Shown here piece after piece: positions 62,904 through 64,000 of a DNA stretch of 64,000 nt. The notes beneath the pieces were generated by a model. The model was not told where the DNA came from. It was given only the letters and a program-made list of their open reading frames with translations, and did not search any database. The position numbers were made by a program, and so were the translations under genes. The stretch's first letter is position 1. The number at the start of each line of letters is the position of its first letter. Origin of the DNA: Phytophthora colocasiae (lineage: Eukaryota > Oomycota > Peronosporomycetes > Peronosporales > Peronosporaceae); contig JAGKQI010000053.1 of NCBI GenBank assembly GCA_018806915.1, forward strand, positions 62,001 through 126,000, written 5' to 3'.

Positions 62904-63437
62904 CTGGGCAAAGGTGTGAACGTCATCCTTGCCCTGTTGCAGATCGAGAAACTCCGCTCTCGATCCGAACTCGTTCTTCGGGGGCTCAAACGCAAGCTTG
63001 AGCTCCTCTTTGAACACCTCGTACGTGCTGAAGCACGTAGGATCCGAGAGTCGGCGCCCATAGGCCCAACTCCTCGCACGTCCGCCAAGACATGACATGG
63101 CGAACGCGACCTTCGACATCGGATCGACGATACGTCGAGCCGCAACGGCTGTGTCGAGTTCGACAAGCCACCGAAGGAGGGTCTCGTCCTCCTTCCCCGT
63201 GTAGGTACTCACGTGGAGTTTCAACGACTCCACGCGTGGCTTAGGGGAAGCCACCGAGGCAGCAACATCTCGTTGCTCCTTAACAATGTACCCCAGAGCA
63301 ACACCGTGTTGCTCTGTCGGCGATAGCGTATGAAGCATCGTAGCTACCGCTGCCTCTCCAATGACTCGCGAGAGTCTTTGGAGAGCCTCCCACTCTGGAT
63401 CAGACAGGTGGGCGCATTCCGTGCGCGTCACGGACAT
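62904..63437 (-). pseudogene. gag: C1 gag, N-terminal part
   Basis: ATG at 63437 (MSVTRTECAHLSDPEWE). The frame is open to the GKDDVHTFAQ codons, where B was inserted. Same protein as C2 gag but without the early stop. The rest of gag, the protease and the start of RT were lost with the copia recombination. Confidence 0.88.
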
Positions 63438-63550
63438 TTGAAGTCCCAGCGGATCCCTCATCCATTGGGGAGTTCTCTACCCCGCGTTCGTATGACTCCA
63501 TACGAACGAACAGCAGTCGGTCGTGGGACGGACTACAAAGTGCTACCAGG
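63438..63550 (-). other. C1 leader and primer-binding site
   Basis: Same TGGTAGCACTTTG site next to the LTR as in C2. Confidence 0.7.
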
Positions 63551-64000
63551 TGTAATGGGTCTACCTAGACCTATTAGGTGGCGTACACGTGCGCTTACGT
63601 GTATGAGGAAGCGTGCAATTAGAATAGACTTAATTTAAGTATACTTATTTAAATAAGTATAATTAAATCAAATATAACTAAATTAAACTGCAAAAATACC
63701 GTAAAATGAGAACTGTTATTGAATTTGGCATAAGCCAATTATGGACCTCCTAAAACTGTTTGTTATCTATTTCTAAAGGGTCTGCCAACGTGTGGTTGGC
63801 AGAAACTCTGCTCAGTGATTGGTAGAAATCCGTTACTTTCTACCAATAATATGCACAAATGCACACGAACCATCCAATAATGTGGTTCGCCCATGTATCC
63901 TTTGGTGTGTACAGCACACCAAGGTCTGAGGCCCATTTCCAACCTCTAACAGTTATCCTAACTGTTAGAGTTACAAGTGGTACAACCACTTGTACGTGTA
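63551..64000 (-). repeat. C1 5' LTR (cut by window end)
   Basis: 450 of about 461 bp. Differs from the C1 3' LTR at about four sites. The missing end should read ACCCCGTTACA, followed by the target duplication and D pol. Confidence 0.94.

Noticed and set aside
1..64000. Host genes such as secreted effectors
   Set aside because: Every long ORF is explained by a retroelement protein or its antisense ORF. I found no signal-peptide ORF with an RXLR or LFLAK motif outside these.

Overview
This window is eukaryotic repeat DNA, most likely from an oomycete (Phytophthora/Peronosporales type). I see no host gene, rRNA, tRNA or CRISPR. All or nearly all of the 64 kb is LTR retrotransposon: one Ty1/copia family (three copies) and four Ty3/gypsy families, here called A, B, C and D. 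The oomycete reading rests on A and B, which combine a chromodomain, a resident RNase H that has lost its first catalytic Asp, and a second plant/archaeal-type RNase H. From memory this matches the oomycete 'Chronos' group. An initiator-like site also fits.

Layout. 1-419: inverted fragment of an A LTR. 420-1626 and 6206-6303: decayed A element (A1) split by copia-1 (1627-6205, 5-bp duplication GGTCA). 6304-9302: second A element (A3) with LTR and gag, cut by D. 9305-11765: D, minus strand, LTR and 3' end. 11766-16830 and 62904-64000: one C element (C1, minus strand), opened in the middle. 16831-25687: two copia copies in a three-LTR array. 25688-40529 and 62747-62903: B, lacking its 5' LTR. 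40530-62746: nearly complete A (A2), 4-bp duplication CATA, inserted in B's 3' LTR. 47355-55586: complete C (C2, minus strand), 5-bp duplication CTGTT, inserted in A2's pol. The stack is A1>A3>D>C1>B>A2>C2, seven levels deep if the right-hand parts of D, A3 and A1 continue beyond base 64000.

How the parts work. A and B use Gag, then protease, RT, degenerate RNase H, second RNase H, integrase and chromodomain. Gag and Pol are joined by what looks like a programmed -1 frameshift: GTTAAAC directly before the gag stop, then a hairpin of the same architecture in both families. All four gypsy families carry an extra large ORF on the antisense strand between pol and the 3' LTR. It encodes a coiled-coil protein with an acidic or Ser-rich segment and a KRPR/KRPA basic motif. 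The A and B versions share a C-terminal motif; the C and D versions overlap the end of pol antisense.

The strongest unexplained signal is in family C. LTRs, coding regions and leader alike are built from consecutive short perfect inverted repeats, one about every 20-40 bp. Comparison of C1 and C2 shows changes falling in loops, and one cluster that looks like hairpin template switching. A is saturated with GATC and B with TCTGAA. Many reading frames are broken by 1-bp indels, often in homopolymers, so some frameshifts could be assembly errors.
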